From the NCBI RefSeq assembly GCF_036417845.1, contig NC_090001.1, positions 9,779,501 to 9,843,500 on the forward strand: DNA of 64,000 bases, read 5' to 3'. Positions 34,912 to 46,663 of the stretch are shown piece after piece. The notes under the pieces were generated by a model, which saw nothing but the letters and a program-made list of their open reading frames with translations, did no database searches and had not been told where the DNA came from. The position numbers and the translations under genes are program-made. Positions within the stretch are counted from its first letter, which is position 1; each line of letters opens with the position of its first letter. This DNA is from Apteryx mantelli. Taxonomy: Eukaryota; Chordata; Aves; Apterygiformes; Apterygidae.

Positions 34912-36689
34912 GAGAGGCTGGGTTGAGGGAGAGAGAGAGCACATCAGTGGGGGGGAAAGGAGCACACCGTCACAGCATCTTTGCACTTTTATGGCACTTC
35001 ATGTCTATCTTGAGCACCGCACACCGAGAAACCTTGCTGAGGACTTTTACAAGCAAAGAGCCTGCTTTGGTGCCCAAAGGAGGAAGGCTCTCTCCTCTCC
35101 CGTGTTCTCCTACATCCTGCTTCTACAAAAAGAGGGACCCACAGGAGAAACCAGTCTTGAGGCTCACCAAAGCATCTCAGTGCATGGCCACGCTTTGTGC
35201 TGTTTCAACCCACATGACTTTGATCCTGGTTTTGAAAAATGCCAAGCCCCAAACCAACCCCCACACCCACGATTCCTGCACGGAGCTGCCTAGTGCAGCC
35301 ACCTGCCAGTGCAGGGGCGCAGAAGTAACTTCTCTAGTTCCCCATTTTTGGTATTTCACTGCCTTTGGCAACATCTGCAGACGTTCCTCAAGGAGTTATC
35401 AGAAAATGTTGGAAAATAACTGGGGTGGAGGGAGGAGACTGCTTTCCAGGACATAAGGGGACATTTCTCTGCTCTCTCCCTGCCTCTGCCATCTCCATGG
35501 CACTGACCTACCAAGTCCCCAGATGACACAAGCTGAGGTCACAGTGGGAGGTGCTGCATCACAGGCAGGTCTTCTCAGTGGCATGGGCGGGGGCCCTCAC
35601 TTCCCCATGAGGCCCAGGCGCTGCTGGGCACTGCTCATGCCATACACACTGCTGCCCTTCGTAGTGGCTCTAGGGCAAGGAGAGGGGACAGGAGGCAAGG
35701 GGCTGCGTTCTGGCCCCTCGGCAGCAGGCAGAGGAGCAGGAGCACATTGGAAAGGAGTTTGGGGGGATGAAACGGGAAGAGCACCCTTCCTCCATGGCTG
35801 GAGAGGCAAGCCGAGGGCAAGGGCGCAAGCGAGATGGAGGACTGCTGGATGGACACCATCTGCCTGGACCACAGTTCCTTCTTCCCAGCGCTCCTGCGGC
35901 TCTCCACTGAGGGTAAGGACTTTGGGAGCTCCTTTGCGAGGTGTCACACAGAGACTGTTAACTGCAAAAACTGCTGTGGATCCTGGGCTGTGGCGGTGGC
36001 TGCACAGGGCTGGGGGCTGCCACAAGAGTTCTGCCTGAGGGTCCCCTCTGGCTCCATGGACAATGTGGCAGCCAGGACTCCTGGGTCCTGGGGCTGGGGC
36101 TGCCCAGAGCCCCAAGGATTCTTGTGGGGCCTGCTCCATGCCCTTGTGGGTGGGGTGGGCAATCCAGGTTTCCATGGGAGTGGGTCCTCCTTTGGCATGT
36201 GGCTCTGAGAGGAAAGGGGTCCTGTGTTCTAGAGGCTGGGGTGGCCTGCAGCTTCTGTGGGGTCCACAAGAGCCCTATGGAAATATCCATATACAATAAT
36301 GAAACCTTTGCCTTGTACTAACCCCAAGTCCTCTGTGTGTTTGAGAAAACCTCTGTTCCTTCCCTGTGGATCCTTTTATGCTTCCAACTCAACACAGCAT
36401 ATTTTGGGCTCGGAGATGCCATCTTGAGATGGCCACAGCCCCTGTCCTCCTTCAAATTGGGCTCAAACTTCTACACCCAAAAGAAAGCATGTTGGGGAGA
36501 GCATCTTGGAAACAGGTGGGGCATGCCATCCCCACTGCACAAGTGCTGGCTGACCCCAAGGACATTTCTCTGAGCCATGGTGGACTGTGCTGGGGTGAGT
36601 CCAGCAGGACAATCTCCCCCAGCCCCCTCATGACACCACACCTCCACTCCCCAGTACCAGCAGGCCCAGAGCTGCTCTCCCCATTGCTG
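34912..36689. other. Intergenic sequence, no gene recognised
   Basis: Low-stop GC-rich sequence with many overlapping frames; no domain recognised. A short frame at 35,834 (MEDCWMDTICLDHSSFFPAL) ends at a possible GTAAGG donor (35,914), but I cannot assign it. Confidence 0.45.
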
Positions 36690-37650
36690 CCCCATGACCC
36701 CATGCGGCTGCTCAGCCCTCTGGGGCGACACCCTGGTGCAAAGCCCGGCCCCGCAGAGAGCAGCCCCTGCCTGGCTGCAGCCCAGCCCTGCTGGGCACCG
36801 TGGTAGGGCTGCCGAGCCCCGGGACTGCCGTGGGCAGGAGGCCAGGGCAGGAGGGGCGAGAGGACACTGTCGTGCCCTGCCCTGGGGGCAGCAGGACGCT
36901 GCCCATGGGCTCCGACACCCCAGCCAGCCCCAGGGCCCTCACGCCAGTGCCAGGGCTGCCGCCAGCACAGGCCCCAGCACTGCCCCCCCACAGCCCCCCA
37001 CAGCCCCCAGGGCACAGGGGAGCCAGCAGCCCCGTGGGGTCCCTGTGGCAGAGACCAGCCCCGCTGGGGCAGCAGCTGTGCCACGGGGCCCTGCATTGCC
37101 TGCCCACATGGCGCCACGCTGCCCCCAGGCCCCAACGGGCCCCGGCCCCGTGCTGCCACCCACAACATGGTGCCCGACTGCGGGGGAGGGGGCAGAGAAG
37201 GCCACCAGGGCAGGAGGGCCCAATGTTGCCATGGCATCGCCCCAGTGCAGCCCTCCTATTGGCTGTCAGGAGGAGGAGGGCGGGCATCAATTCCACTGAT
37301 GGCTCTGACATCCAACATGGGGAAAAAAAAAAAAGACCGGAAAGAGAGATGTGGAAGAGGAGCGGGAGCAAAGAAGGCGAGCAGCGAGCAGGAGAGAGAG
37401 TGGGTGTGAGTGTGTTTGGTCAGGGCTGCGGGTGCATTCAACTGCCGGTGGGTGCCCTCCCGCCAGGGCGGGGGCAGCGGTGCTGGCGACGGGGCTGCTT
37501 TGCTGCAGGAGCTGCAGCAGGGGCTGGTGGGGCCATGAGCAGGGGACAGAGCGACCTGGGCTAGAGCGGGCAGCTGCCCTGCAGCCAGACGTGGCGGCCT
37601 GCCCTGAGCAGCTGGGCCGGGGCGGTTCGGTGGGGTTTGGGTGCAGGAAC
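36690..37650. promoter_or_regulatory. GC-rich, CpG-containing stretch, possible promoter
   Basis: About 1 kb is markedly GC-rich and retains many CG dinucleotides (GGGGCGAC, GCCGAGCCCCGGG, GGCGCCACG, GGCGACGGGG), whereas most of the window is CpG-poor. An inverted CCAAT box (CCTATTGGCTG) lies at 37,254, followed by an A-run and CG-bearing purine-rich sequence. No coding exon could be tied to it with confidence; the nearest exon-like frame is at 38,291. Confidence 0.35.
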
Positions 37651-38290
37651 CTTTGGCCCTGTGGTGGGTCTGGGATTCATGCTAAAGCGTTTCCCTGAGC
37701 TGCTGCTGCTGCCAGCGCAGCCCCAGGTGCTGCTCGGAGCTGCATTTGGGAGCTGCTGGGCAGAGTGTGAGCAGGCTGCTGGTGTCCTCGTGAGGTGCCC
37801 TTCCCAGTGGTGTCTTCTCTTCTGAAAATGGCATTTCTGAGTGTCTCTGAGAGAGGCTGTCCCCGCATTTCGTGCCGTGCCTTAGCTGGTGTTTTTGCTC
37901 CAGGCCTCTTGCTTCTCCCCGAGACCTGTGAGCCTGGCAGCAGGGTGAAGGGTGTTTCCAGAGCAGCTCTGTAAGTGGGAGCTCTTTTGCTTGTCAAGGG
38001 CCTTGAAAGTTGATGAAGGGCCAGTCCTTGCACTTGCTGTTGTTATTTCCATCCCCCTAGGTCAGGATGAAGAGTTGCTGAATTGTGGCTCTGCTGGTTT
38101 CACCAGCCGAGATGGCCTGGTCTGAGTCCTTCCGCGTGTCTCCAATTGTCAGGGCATAAAATAGGAGAATGCTTGTTGTCCTGGATGTGTGGAGGATTTG
38201 CTGAGTTTGTTCAGCATTGGGGAAGGAACTTGACTGAGTTGCAAGAAGGCTTCTCCCTCTGACTGGGACTTGAGGCCCTGCTGTCTTCAG

Positions 38291-38410
38291 GTTCCTGATC
38301 GCTGCTCCCATGTAACCCTCCCGTTAGAAAATGTTGCCAAGAATTACTTGCAGGCCTTTTCGCAATTCCTGAGCTTCATGGACTACGTGTACAGACTACC
38401 TAGGCAAAAG
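38291..38410 (+). other. Unassigned exon-like frame of 40 codons
   Basis: A 120-base open frame is bounded by a good acceptor (GCTGTCTTCAG) and a donor (GTAATA) and is in phase 0 at both ends. It encodes residues starting VPDRCSHVTLPLENV and ending DYVYRLPRQK, with an amphipathic middle (YLQAFSQFLSFMDYV). I do not recognise the family. It lies 0.6 kb downstream of the CpG-rich stretch and only 165 bases before the degenerate satellite, so any gene here would be cut by the inverted duplication. It could be a chance frame. Confidence 0.3.
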
Positions 38411-38574
38411 GTAATATTGTTTTTGGGTCGTAACTGGTACCTGAGGGGTGTTTTGCTCACTCTGAAGCTTCATTGTGAAGCCACGAGGTGAATCAGGGAG
38501 GCCCTTCAGGAGCTGGCTCAGCCTTGGGGAAGAGCAGGGGGAGCTGCAGGCAGCAACAGCCCCATGGTCAGGGT

Positions 38575-39290
38575 GTGGGCAGTGAGGTCACCACTGTCTG
38601 TGAGAGCTATGCCAGAAAATCACCAGTGTCAAATCAGTTCTTTGCAAGTAGCTGATAGGCCAGCAGGAGGCACATGCCTGAGCTATTGATGATGAGGTGA
38701 CTTCTGCCTGACTACCTGATAGTGCAGGTGGAGGAAGAAGGCTTGGCTGTTGCTTGTGAGGTCCCTTCTGACTGCTGAACTGATTGCATAGCAGCCAAGA
38801 TGTGGCTGGAGAGGTGATTGTGAGGTCATTTCTGCCTGAGCAGTTGATAGGGCAGCAGCAGGTCCATGGCTGAGATCTGTGATCTTGAGATCATTTCTCT
38901 CTGTGCAGCTGATAAGGTAGGATCTGGCTCATGGCTGGGGAAATTATAGTGAGGTATTTTCTGTCTTAGAGGCTTCTAGGCCAGTGACAGAGCCATGGCT
39001 GTGAAAGTGACTGTGCGGTCACATCTTTCTGAGTGCCTGCTAGGCCAGCAGCAGGCAGTTAGGCATGGGCGTTGATTGTGAGGTCACTTTTGTCAGAGTA
39101 CCTGCTAGGCCAGCAGTAGTTCATGGCTGGGGAAGTTATTTGGAGGGAACTTCTGTCTCTGAAGCCCGTAGGCCAGCAGCAGGCCTGTGGTGGGGGTATG
39201 CACCAGTGAGGTCACCTTAATCTGAGCAGCTGATAGGTCAGGAGAAGACACATGGTTTGGATGTTGGTGGTGAGGTCACTTCTGGGTTTG
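38575..39290 (-). repeat. Degenerate 65-bp satellite, about 11 units
   Basis: The landmark GTGAGGTCACTT or a close variant recurs near 38,693, 38,757, 38,820, 38,885, 38,950, 39,013, 39,080, 39,140, 39,208 and 39,270, at spacings of 60-68 bases. GCC(T)GAT/TAGGCCAG segments lie between. Units are much more diverged than in the main arrays. It is the counterpart of the single remnant unit at 14,766. Confidence 0.85.
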
Positions 39291-42200
39291 TTGAGTGTGC
39301 TCAGAGGAGGGATTGACCCCTGCAGAGCTCCACAGCAATACAGAAATGCAACTCATTAATCAAGCAGAAGTAGATGTTCCACATCATCTGGCACAAATTT
39401 TATTCCACTCCATCATCATGAGTTAGTACTGCTACATTTCAAATGCAGATAATTTTCTGTGGGGAACATGGACATGGAGTTTGACTCTCCACTTCTTGCT
39501 AAGCAGAAGCCTGCAGCCTCCTCCCGGTCAGCTAGGGAGTCCAAGTAGACTTTTGAGGCTGCTAAATCCATCTAGTGCTGTTGTGAGCTTTGGTGTTAGT
39601 AATCTCTTATTGCCAGGGTGTGTGTGCTTTAGAAATTGCCCCTGTCAAAAGAGTAGGGAGCTTGTGAGATTTTCCTGCAAGGTCTGAATGCTGTGTCTGT
39701 CTTTCAGGTGTCCACCTGCTTTTATGACACATTTGGACCTGTAACACTTTAGAGGTCTCTGGTTTTCTGTCGACATATGCAGTCACTGGAGAATGGGTGC
39801 AAAGGCTGTTGGAGGAGGCAGAAGGAATGTCACCCCCCAAAAAGGTGTGGGCCACATTTTCCAAGAGATTTCTTTTTCAGAGAAGTTGAGGCACAAGCGA
39901 GAAGCAAGAGCTGGCCTGATGAGCCCCTGTGAGAGCACTTGCTCTCTGCTTCCTGGAGGTGGGAAGTGAGCAGGCCCCAGGCTGTGAGTGGCTGTTCAGA
40001 GGAAGTGCATGTTGCAAGGCCTTGGAGGACTGGAAGGGAATGGAAGGGCTGGAGAGTTGGGCTTTCTGTGTGTTGGGGCATTTGGGGATGCCCTGTCTGC
40101 TGTCCTGTGTGGTGCTGTGCCCTGTGTGTCGCTGATGCAGAGGAGTGTGTTGGCTGCCAACTCTCTGTGAGGTGCGGGGGTAGCGGCGTGTTCCAGTGCA
40201 GGGTGCCCTTTGGAGGTTCCGGGTGGTGGCGCCAGTGTTTTGCTGCTCAGCATGTGAGGAGGTGTCTGGAGAGAGCAGTGCTCTGCTCCCAGACACCAGC
40301 CTGCCATTACGGTGTCCTTCAGGAGGGGTGGGTGAGGACTGTTGGTGACCATGTTCCCTTCTTGGAGTATCCTGTTGCAAGCCAGGGCTGCTCGCAGTTT
40401 GGTGGTTTCTGTCAGCTGAGGTCCAGGTTTGCAGTTTCTGAAGGTCTTGATGCTTCCCTGAGTCTTTGGGATTTTCCTGACTCCCCTGGAGAAAGTTCTC
40501 TTCTCCCTCCTTAAAGGCTTTCTGTTGAATCTGGACCCTCATTGCATCTTGCTATCCCAGACACTAATCCATTGTTATCCCTCAGAGAGATGGGTAGTTA
40601 ATGAAAGCAGTCAGAGCCATTTCTCCACTTTGTGCCTACGCAGAGCCTTGCCGAGAGGGGAGATGCCACCTCACAGGAAGTCAGGCCTCTGAGGGCGATG
40701 GGTGGCTCTTAGACACCTGTCCTTGGTCAGTGGTGGAGGCGATGTCTCCAAAGCTGCTGGTGCCTTTGGTAAGAGCCTCAGAATAGCAGATTCCTTGAGC
40801 CTGTAGTGGAGGAGACATCTGGAGGTGGGCTCCAACGCCCTGCTCAAGACAGGTCCCAGGAGATGAGGTATCTTGGGGCCTTTTCCAGTGAAGTTTTGAT
40901 TGTCTCCAAGGATGGAGATCTGAGAACCTCTCTGGAACCCTGTGCCACAGTCCGGCCACCATCACGGACAAAAAGGTTTGCTCTTAACATCTAAGAAGAA
41001 TTTCCCGTTGTCCAATTTGTCCCTATTGCCTCTCATGCTTTTAGTGTGCACCTCCAAGAAAATCTGGCTCCATCTTCCCTGTGCCCTCCATAAGAGAGCT
41101 GTGCACAGCATGAAGATGCCCCTTGGCCTTCTCTTGTCTAGGCTGAACAAACCGAGCTCTCCCAGCCCCTCCCTATATGCCCCACGCTCCAGCCCCTGAC
41201 CATCTTGGTGTCCCTGTGCTGGACTCCCTGCTGTGTGTTAGCGCCCTTCTGGAACTGGAGAGCCGAAACAGGACCCGGTGTACAAACATGGTCTCCCCTG
41301 TGCCAAAAAGAGGGGTAGAACATCTTGGTGGCCCTGCTGGCTGTGCTCTCACCAATACAGCTCAGCATAGAGGGGAGACATTTGCCCCTGACTGTTGAGA
41401 CTCTGTAAGGACAGCAGAACTGACAGTAACACTCCGATTCTTTCTTTTTTTCTAGGTTGCTCCACCCATGTAGGTTCCCAGTGCAGTCCTAGAGCCCCTG
41501 AGGTTGGAGACAGGGTGCCCGGGTGTGTCCCTGTAGCTGTCAATGTTTTTGCCAACATTGTGAGCCCTCTGTGAAAGCAGCTGCAAGTGATGAGATGAGG
41601 CTACGTACGGATGCGAAGGCTTCCATAAATGCGCCTGGCTTCCCTGGGTGACATGGGGCGTGGGTTCACCTCCTGGTACCTCCGCTGTGCTGAAAATTCC
41701 GTGTTGCACAACTGCTGTTACAACCAGCCTGCTCAGCAAATGATTCTATGCCCCCTCCTTTTCCTAGAAGGTTGTGGTGCCATACAGGACGAGTGCAAGA
41801 CCCTTATAATAAATGCCAGCATGTCTTGAGTGCCTTTGTGTGAGTGCCCCAAAGCGTCCATAGCTTGACCTGAGGAAGTCTCAGAGCTCTTGGGCTGCTG
41901 GCCCTACGAGGGGTGAAGATGTGCCCAGGGCCAGGTTGCCCGTGGCACCCAGCCCTCAGTGCTCTGTGAAGCCAGCTGTGGAGCCCGGACTGCTGCTGCA
42001 GAGCCTGCGCAGCCAGGACAGCTGGCATTCCAGCAGACCTGCAGTCTGGGGCTGTCTCATTGCTTGGGCCTCATTTCAAAGGCTCTGCAACCTTTTCCCC
42101 TTCACAGGGGATCCTTGTCCAAGTAACTAAAGGGAAGGAAGGAGGTTCCTTTGGGCTCAGGAGGCCTTCAGGACTCTCAAATGTTTCTCCATTGTATCTG

Positions 42201-43020
42201 TCACTTTTGTATTACTAAGGAAAATGTCCCCCCCCCCCCATGTGTAGCAGGAGGTTCCTGCGGGGATGGGGGTGGAAAGCAGCAGTGTGCTGTGCCCAAA
42301 GAAAGCAGGATCTTTCCCCCTGAAAGCAGCAGCATTACCCAAGGAGCCAGCTCTGTCCCTCCCTCAGCTTGTGCTAATCATTTGCACATGCCTTGTGAGC
42401 ATAGAGTGCCTTGGCCACCTTGTGGTGTTACTGCAAGAGCTTCCCTGTGTGTCTGGATTGAGAAGCCAAGGGAAGGCAGCGAGCAGAGCAGTGGCTGGGG
42501 AGTGTGCAAGTGGCGAGCGTCCTGCATGCATCTCTTCTTGCTGGAACCTGGTTGTATGTAGCAGACCAGCCAGCTCTGTGGGGCAGAGACAGTGTGTTTG
42601 TAGACTAGGTGGCACAGCAGAGGTCTGGCGTCAGGTTGATGCCTGCTGCAGTGCTGAGTTGATCTGACAGTGTCAGAAACGCTTTCCAGTGCAGCTGCTC
42701 CCTCAGCTGATCTCTGCACCTCGGCACTAGGAGTGGAAGTGGCATCCTGCTGTCATTGTGTAGGTGCTGCAGTGCAAAGGCTCCCAGCTCGGCCTTGATG
42801 GTACTAAAGGAAAAGCAAGACCAATTGTTCCCTTTTGTGATTTGTGCCAAGGGTGACAGAGTGGAGCTGTCGCATGACCTGGAGAGGGTCGTGCCAGGAG
42901 ATGAAAGCCATTTGCAGAAGACTGTTCTGTATGGAGTGATCACAGCGTAATCAAGGGACGTGCGAGTGGCCCATGTGAGCTTGTCCTCTGTGAAGGTTTA
43001 CACTTTTCAGATCCCTTGTG
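39291..43020 (-). repeat. Right arm of the long inverted duplication
   Basis: Reverse complement of 11,061-14,765 with no large gaps. It starts with CTCAGAGGAGGGATTGACCC (39,300) and ends with CAGATCCCTTGTGACTCGGT (43,010). The arm contains an uninterrupted 221-codon minus-strand frame (39,877-40,542) whose counterpart in the left arm is broken, which argues against a conserved gene. Confidence 0.9.
40670..41450 (-). mobile_element. Diverged CR1-like LINE fragment (mirror copy)
   Basis: Minus-strand residues FSLDKRRPRGIFMLCTAL match the CR1 C-terminal landmark [19 protein letters not shown] in position. It is the inverted copy of 12,640-13,440. Confidence 0.6.
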
Positions 43021-46000
43021 ACTCGGTCCCAGATAGGGCAGCAGCAGGCAGGTCGATGCCATTTGTGCTTGTGAGGTGAGTTGTGTGTCTGAAGCTGGTA
43101 GGCCAACAGCATGCCCATAGCTTGGTGCTGATGGTGAGGTGCCTTGTGTCTCAGTGCCTCAGAAATGGGGAGCAGGCCCATTGCTGCTGTTTGTGCTTGT
43201 TTAGGTCAATTGTGCCTCAGTCGCTAACAGGCCAGGAGCAGATATACAGCTTCATGGCGGGCTGGGAGGTCACTTCAGCCTCAGCACCTGACAGTCCAGC
43301 TCAATGCAGATTGCTGATGTTTGTATTTGTGGAGTCCTTTGGCCTCAGGATCTGCTCATCCACCAGCAGCCCCATTGCTCCTTTTTGTACTTGTGAGGTG
43401 ACTTTTGCTTCAGTACCTGCTTAGACAGCATCAAGCACATTGGTGCTTTGGTGCTTGTGAGGTCACTTGTGCCTCAGGGCCTGCCAGGCCAGTGCTACAC
43501 AAATGGCTACTGTTTCTGGTTGTGAGGTCACTTCTGTCTCAGTGCCTCATAGGCTACTGCTGGTCTTGTGGCTGCTGCTTGTGGTTGTGAGGTCACTTGT
43601 GCCTCAGTGCCTCATAGGCCAGTGAAAGGCACAGGTCTGCTGTTAGTGGTTGTGAGGTCACTTTTGTCTCAGTGCCTGATAGGCCAGTGCTGGTCACATG
43701 GCTGCTGTTTGTGGTTGGGAGGCCAGTTGTTCATGAGTGCCTGATAGGCCAGTGCTGGTCACGTGGCCGCTGTTTGTGGTTGCGAAGTCATTGGTGCCTC
43801 AGTGCCTGCTAGGCCAGTGCTGGTCATGTGGCTGCTGTTTGTGAGGTCACTTGTGCCTCAGTGCCTGATTGGCCAGTGCTGGTCATGTGGCTGCTTTTTG
43901 TGGTTGTGAGGGCACTTGTACCGCAGTCCTTTTGTTACGAAATTATTGTATACTCACTGGGTCTCCGAGAGTCTTAACATGCTGAGTCAAGAATTCTCTG
44001 TTAAACTCTTTATTTAAGTAATGTGAACAGCTCGAGCTGGGTGCCTCGAAGGAGGGACCCCGAATGGAAAATTCCCTGGGTGTTTATAACCCTACAGTCG
44101 CAGTTACCCGTCCCTCACGCGATTGTCTGATCCAATAGAAACATCAGGTCTGGGGTCTTCTCACTCTCCATTGGGTATCTTCACTGTCTCTGGCGGGGTG
44201 AGCTTTCTCCTTACCTTGTGGCTACACATAAACAAGCCATGTGGCGATAGCCCAATGATTTCCAGAACTTTCCAGTAGAAACCATTTTCTGATCAGCTAG
44301 GCCTTAACACTACTATTAAATTTCTTAACAGCTTTATAGGCCAGTGCTGGTCATATGCTTGCTTTTTGTGGTTGTGAGGTCACTGGTGCCTGAGTGCCTA
44401 TTAGGTCAGGGCTGATGATGTGGTGGCTCTTTGTGAGGTCCCCTGTGCCTCAGTGCCTGATAAGCCAGTGCTGGTCATGTGGCTGCTGTTTGTCATTGTG
44501 AGGTCACCTGTGCCTCAAAGCCTGATAGGCCAGTGCTTGTCACATGGCTGCTCTTTGTGGTTGCGAGGTCACGTGTGCCTCCGTGCCTGATAGGCCAGTG
44601 CTGGTCAGGTGGCTGATGTTTGGTTTTTAGAGGTCACGTGTGCACCAGTGCCTGATAGGCCAGTGCTAGGAGCCTGGCTGTTGTTTGAGGTTGTGTGGTC
44701 ACTTTTGCCTCAGGCCCTGATAGCGAGAGCTAGACCCACGGTTCTGTGTGTGGTTGTTAGGTCACTTGTGCCGCAGTGCCTGAAAGGTCATGCTGGTCAT
44801 GTGCTTCCTGTTTGTGAGGTCACTTCAGCCTCAGCACCTGACAGTCCAGCTTGATGGATATTGCTGCTGTTTGTGTTTGTGGAGTCCTTCGGCCTCAGGA
44901 TCTGCTCGGCCACCAGCAGCTCCATTGCTCCTTTTTGTACTTGTGAGGTGACTTTTGCTTCAGTGCCTGCTTAGACAGCATCAAGCACATTGGTGCTTTG
45001 GTGCTTGTGAGGTCACTTGTGCCTCAGGGCCTGATAGGCCAGTGCTGGTCATGTGGCTGCAGTTTGTGTTTGTGAGGTCACTCGTGCCTCAGTTCCTGAT
45101 AGGCCAGTGAAAGGCACATGGCTGCTGTTTGTGGCTGACAGATCACTTGTGCCTCAGTGCCTGATAGGCCAGTGCTGGTCATGTGGCTGTTGTTTGATTT
45201 TTGTGAGGTCACGTGTGCCTCAGTGCCTGATGGGCCAGTAAAAGGCACATGGCTGCTGTTTGTCGTTGTGTGGTCCCATTTTCCTGAGGCCCTGATAGGC
45301 CAGTGCCAGGCCCATGGCTGCTGTTTGAAGTTGAGAGGTCACTTGTGCCTCAGGGCCTGATAGGCCTGTGCTATGCCCATGGCTGCTGTTTGTGGTTGTG
45401 AGGTCCCTTGTGCCTCAGTGCCTGATAGGCCAGTGCCAGGCCCATGGCTGCTGTTTGAAGTTGAGAGGTCACTTGTGCCTCAGGGCCTGATAGGCCTGTG
45501 CTATGCCCATGGCTGCTGTTTGTGGTTGTGAGGTCCCTTGTGCCTCAGTGCCTGATAGGCCAGTGCCAGGCCCATGGCTGCTCTTTGTGGTTGACAGGTC
45601 ACTTCTGTCTCAGTGGCTGATAGGCCAGTGGTGTTCATGTGCTTGCTGTTTGTGAGGTCTCTTGTGCCTCATAGGTCAGTGCTGGTCATGTGGCTGTTCT
45701 TTGTTGTTGTGAGGTCACTTGTTACTCAGGGTTTTATAGGCCAGTGCTGATCATGTAGCTGTTGTTTGTGAGGTCAGTGGTGCTTAAGTGCCTCATAGGC
45801 TGGTGCTGGTCATGTGGCTGCTGTTTGTGGTGGTGAGGTCACTTGTGCTTCAGTGCCTGATAGGCCATTTGTAGGCAAACGGCTCCTGTTTGTGGTTGGA
45901 AGATCATTTCCTCCTGAGGCCCTCATAGGCCAGTGCTGGTCATGTGGCTGCTCTTTGTGGCATGGGTGGCTGCTCTGAGGCCCTAATAGGGCAGGGCTAG

Positions 46001-46052
46001 GCCCATGGATGCTCTTTGTGCTTGTGAGGTCGCTTGTGCCTCAGGGCCTGAT
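43021..46052 (-). repeat. Inverted 65-bp satellite array
   Basis: The unit reads on the plus strand as GTGAGGTCACTTGTGCCTCA, then GTGCCTGATAGGCCAGTGCT and GGTCATGTGGCTGCTGTTTG, 65 bases in all, which is the reverse complement of the left array. Its consensus differs: the TGACCTCAC form predominates here, whereas TGACATCAC does on the left, and GAGGC replaces CAGCC. Units vary more in sequence and length (some lack the GTGGTT end). It is interrupted by a solo LTR and terminated by an ERV 5' LTR. Confidence 0.95.
43933..44330 (-). mobile_element. Solo LTR of the same ERV family
   Basis: TGTTACGAAA at the left and TTTCTTAACA at the right give TG...CA termini, and satellite lies directly on both sides, with an imperfect 5-base flank repeat (CCTTT and GCTTT). 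Minus-strand signals are GTTATAAAC (TATA) and AATAAAG (polyadenylation). A shared stretch, GAGGCACCCAGCTCGAGCTG on the minus strand, occurs in both ERV LTRs of this window. The internal region was lost by LTR-LTR recombination. Confidence 0.9.
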
Positions 46053-46507
46053 TGTTGCATATAACAGCATTTGCTTAGCACTTGGAGCTGAATCTACCGA
46101 AGCCTAAGGCCGCAAATCGCTGAACTTTTCCCTAAATTGTTTGAGCCAGTTTAAACAAGCAGGGAACAAGGAGATAAGGAAGTAACAAAAGAGCTTCAGC
46201 AATGCTTAGTGAGTACCATGACTCCGCCTGGAGACAACAGGGAAACCAACCAGGACTGAAGAAGCTACTATTTGTCAAGCAATCAATCATTGGTGTAAGA
46301 AATCGGAGAATGGACAAAGAAATTAAGCCGTAGGGGTATAAATACCCAGGGAATTATCCATTCAGGGGCCACCCGGGGAGGCACCCAGCTTGAGCTGTAA
46401 TATTAATAAAATGATCTCATAAAGAATTATTTTGTATCTTTTGGATAAAGTGGAAACCTAGAGTCAAACCCTGTTAGGGACACTGGATTGAACAAATTTC
46501 CCTAACA
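46053..46507 (+). mobile_element. ERV 5' LTR, 455 bp
   Basis: It starts TGTTGCATATAACAG and ends TTTCCCTAACA. A TATA box (GGTATAAATACC) lies at 46,335-46,346 and a polyadenylation signal AATAAA at about 46,406, so the U3-R-U5 order is normal. Confidence 0.9.
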
Positions 46508-46510
46508 GTT

Positions 46511-46528
46511 TGGCACCCCAGACAGGAC
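46511..46528 (+). other. Candidate primer binding site
   Basis: TGGCACCCCAGACAGGAC follows the LTR after a 3-base gap, the usual place for the tRNA primer site. The minus-strand ERV has TGGCACCCCAGATGGGAC at the same place (57,316-57,333). I cannot match it to a particular tRNA from memory. Confidence 0.65.
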
Positions 46529-46663
46529 TCTAGGCAACCACCATTGGATCCTCTTGTCTCCAAACTTCCAATGGCCGGCACTGGGTGAGTTCACCTAGGA
46601 GCTTTGGTGAGGGGAGGTACCGACTGGTGTGTTTTCAAATTGCGCCTCTAAATTTTGGGGAGA

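Noticed and set aside
36452..37564. Long overlapping frames on both strands (up to 261 codons) in the GC-rich stretch
   Set aside because: High GC removes stops in all frames. The translations are P/G/A/R-rich with no domain, so this is better described as CpG-rich non-coding sequence.
39877..40542. A 221-codon minus-strand frame in the right core arm
   Set aside because: The left-arm counterpart is interrupted and reads in shifted frames. The composition (low complexity, Q/H/S/P/T rich) suits a chance frame in a purine/pyrimidine-skewed repeat.
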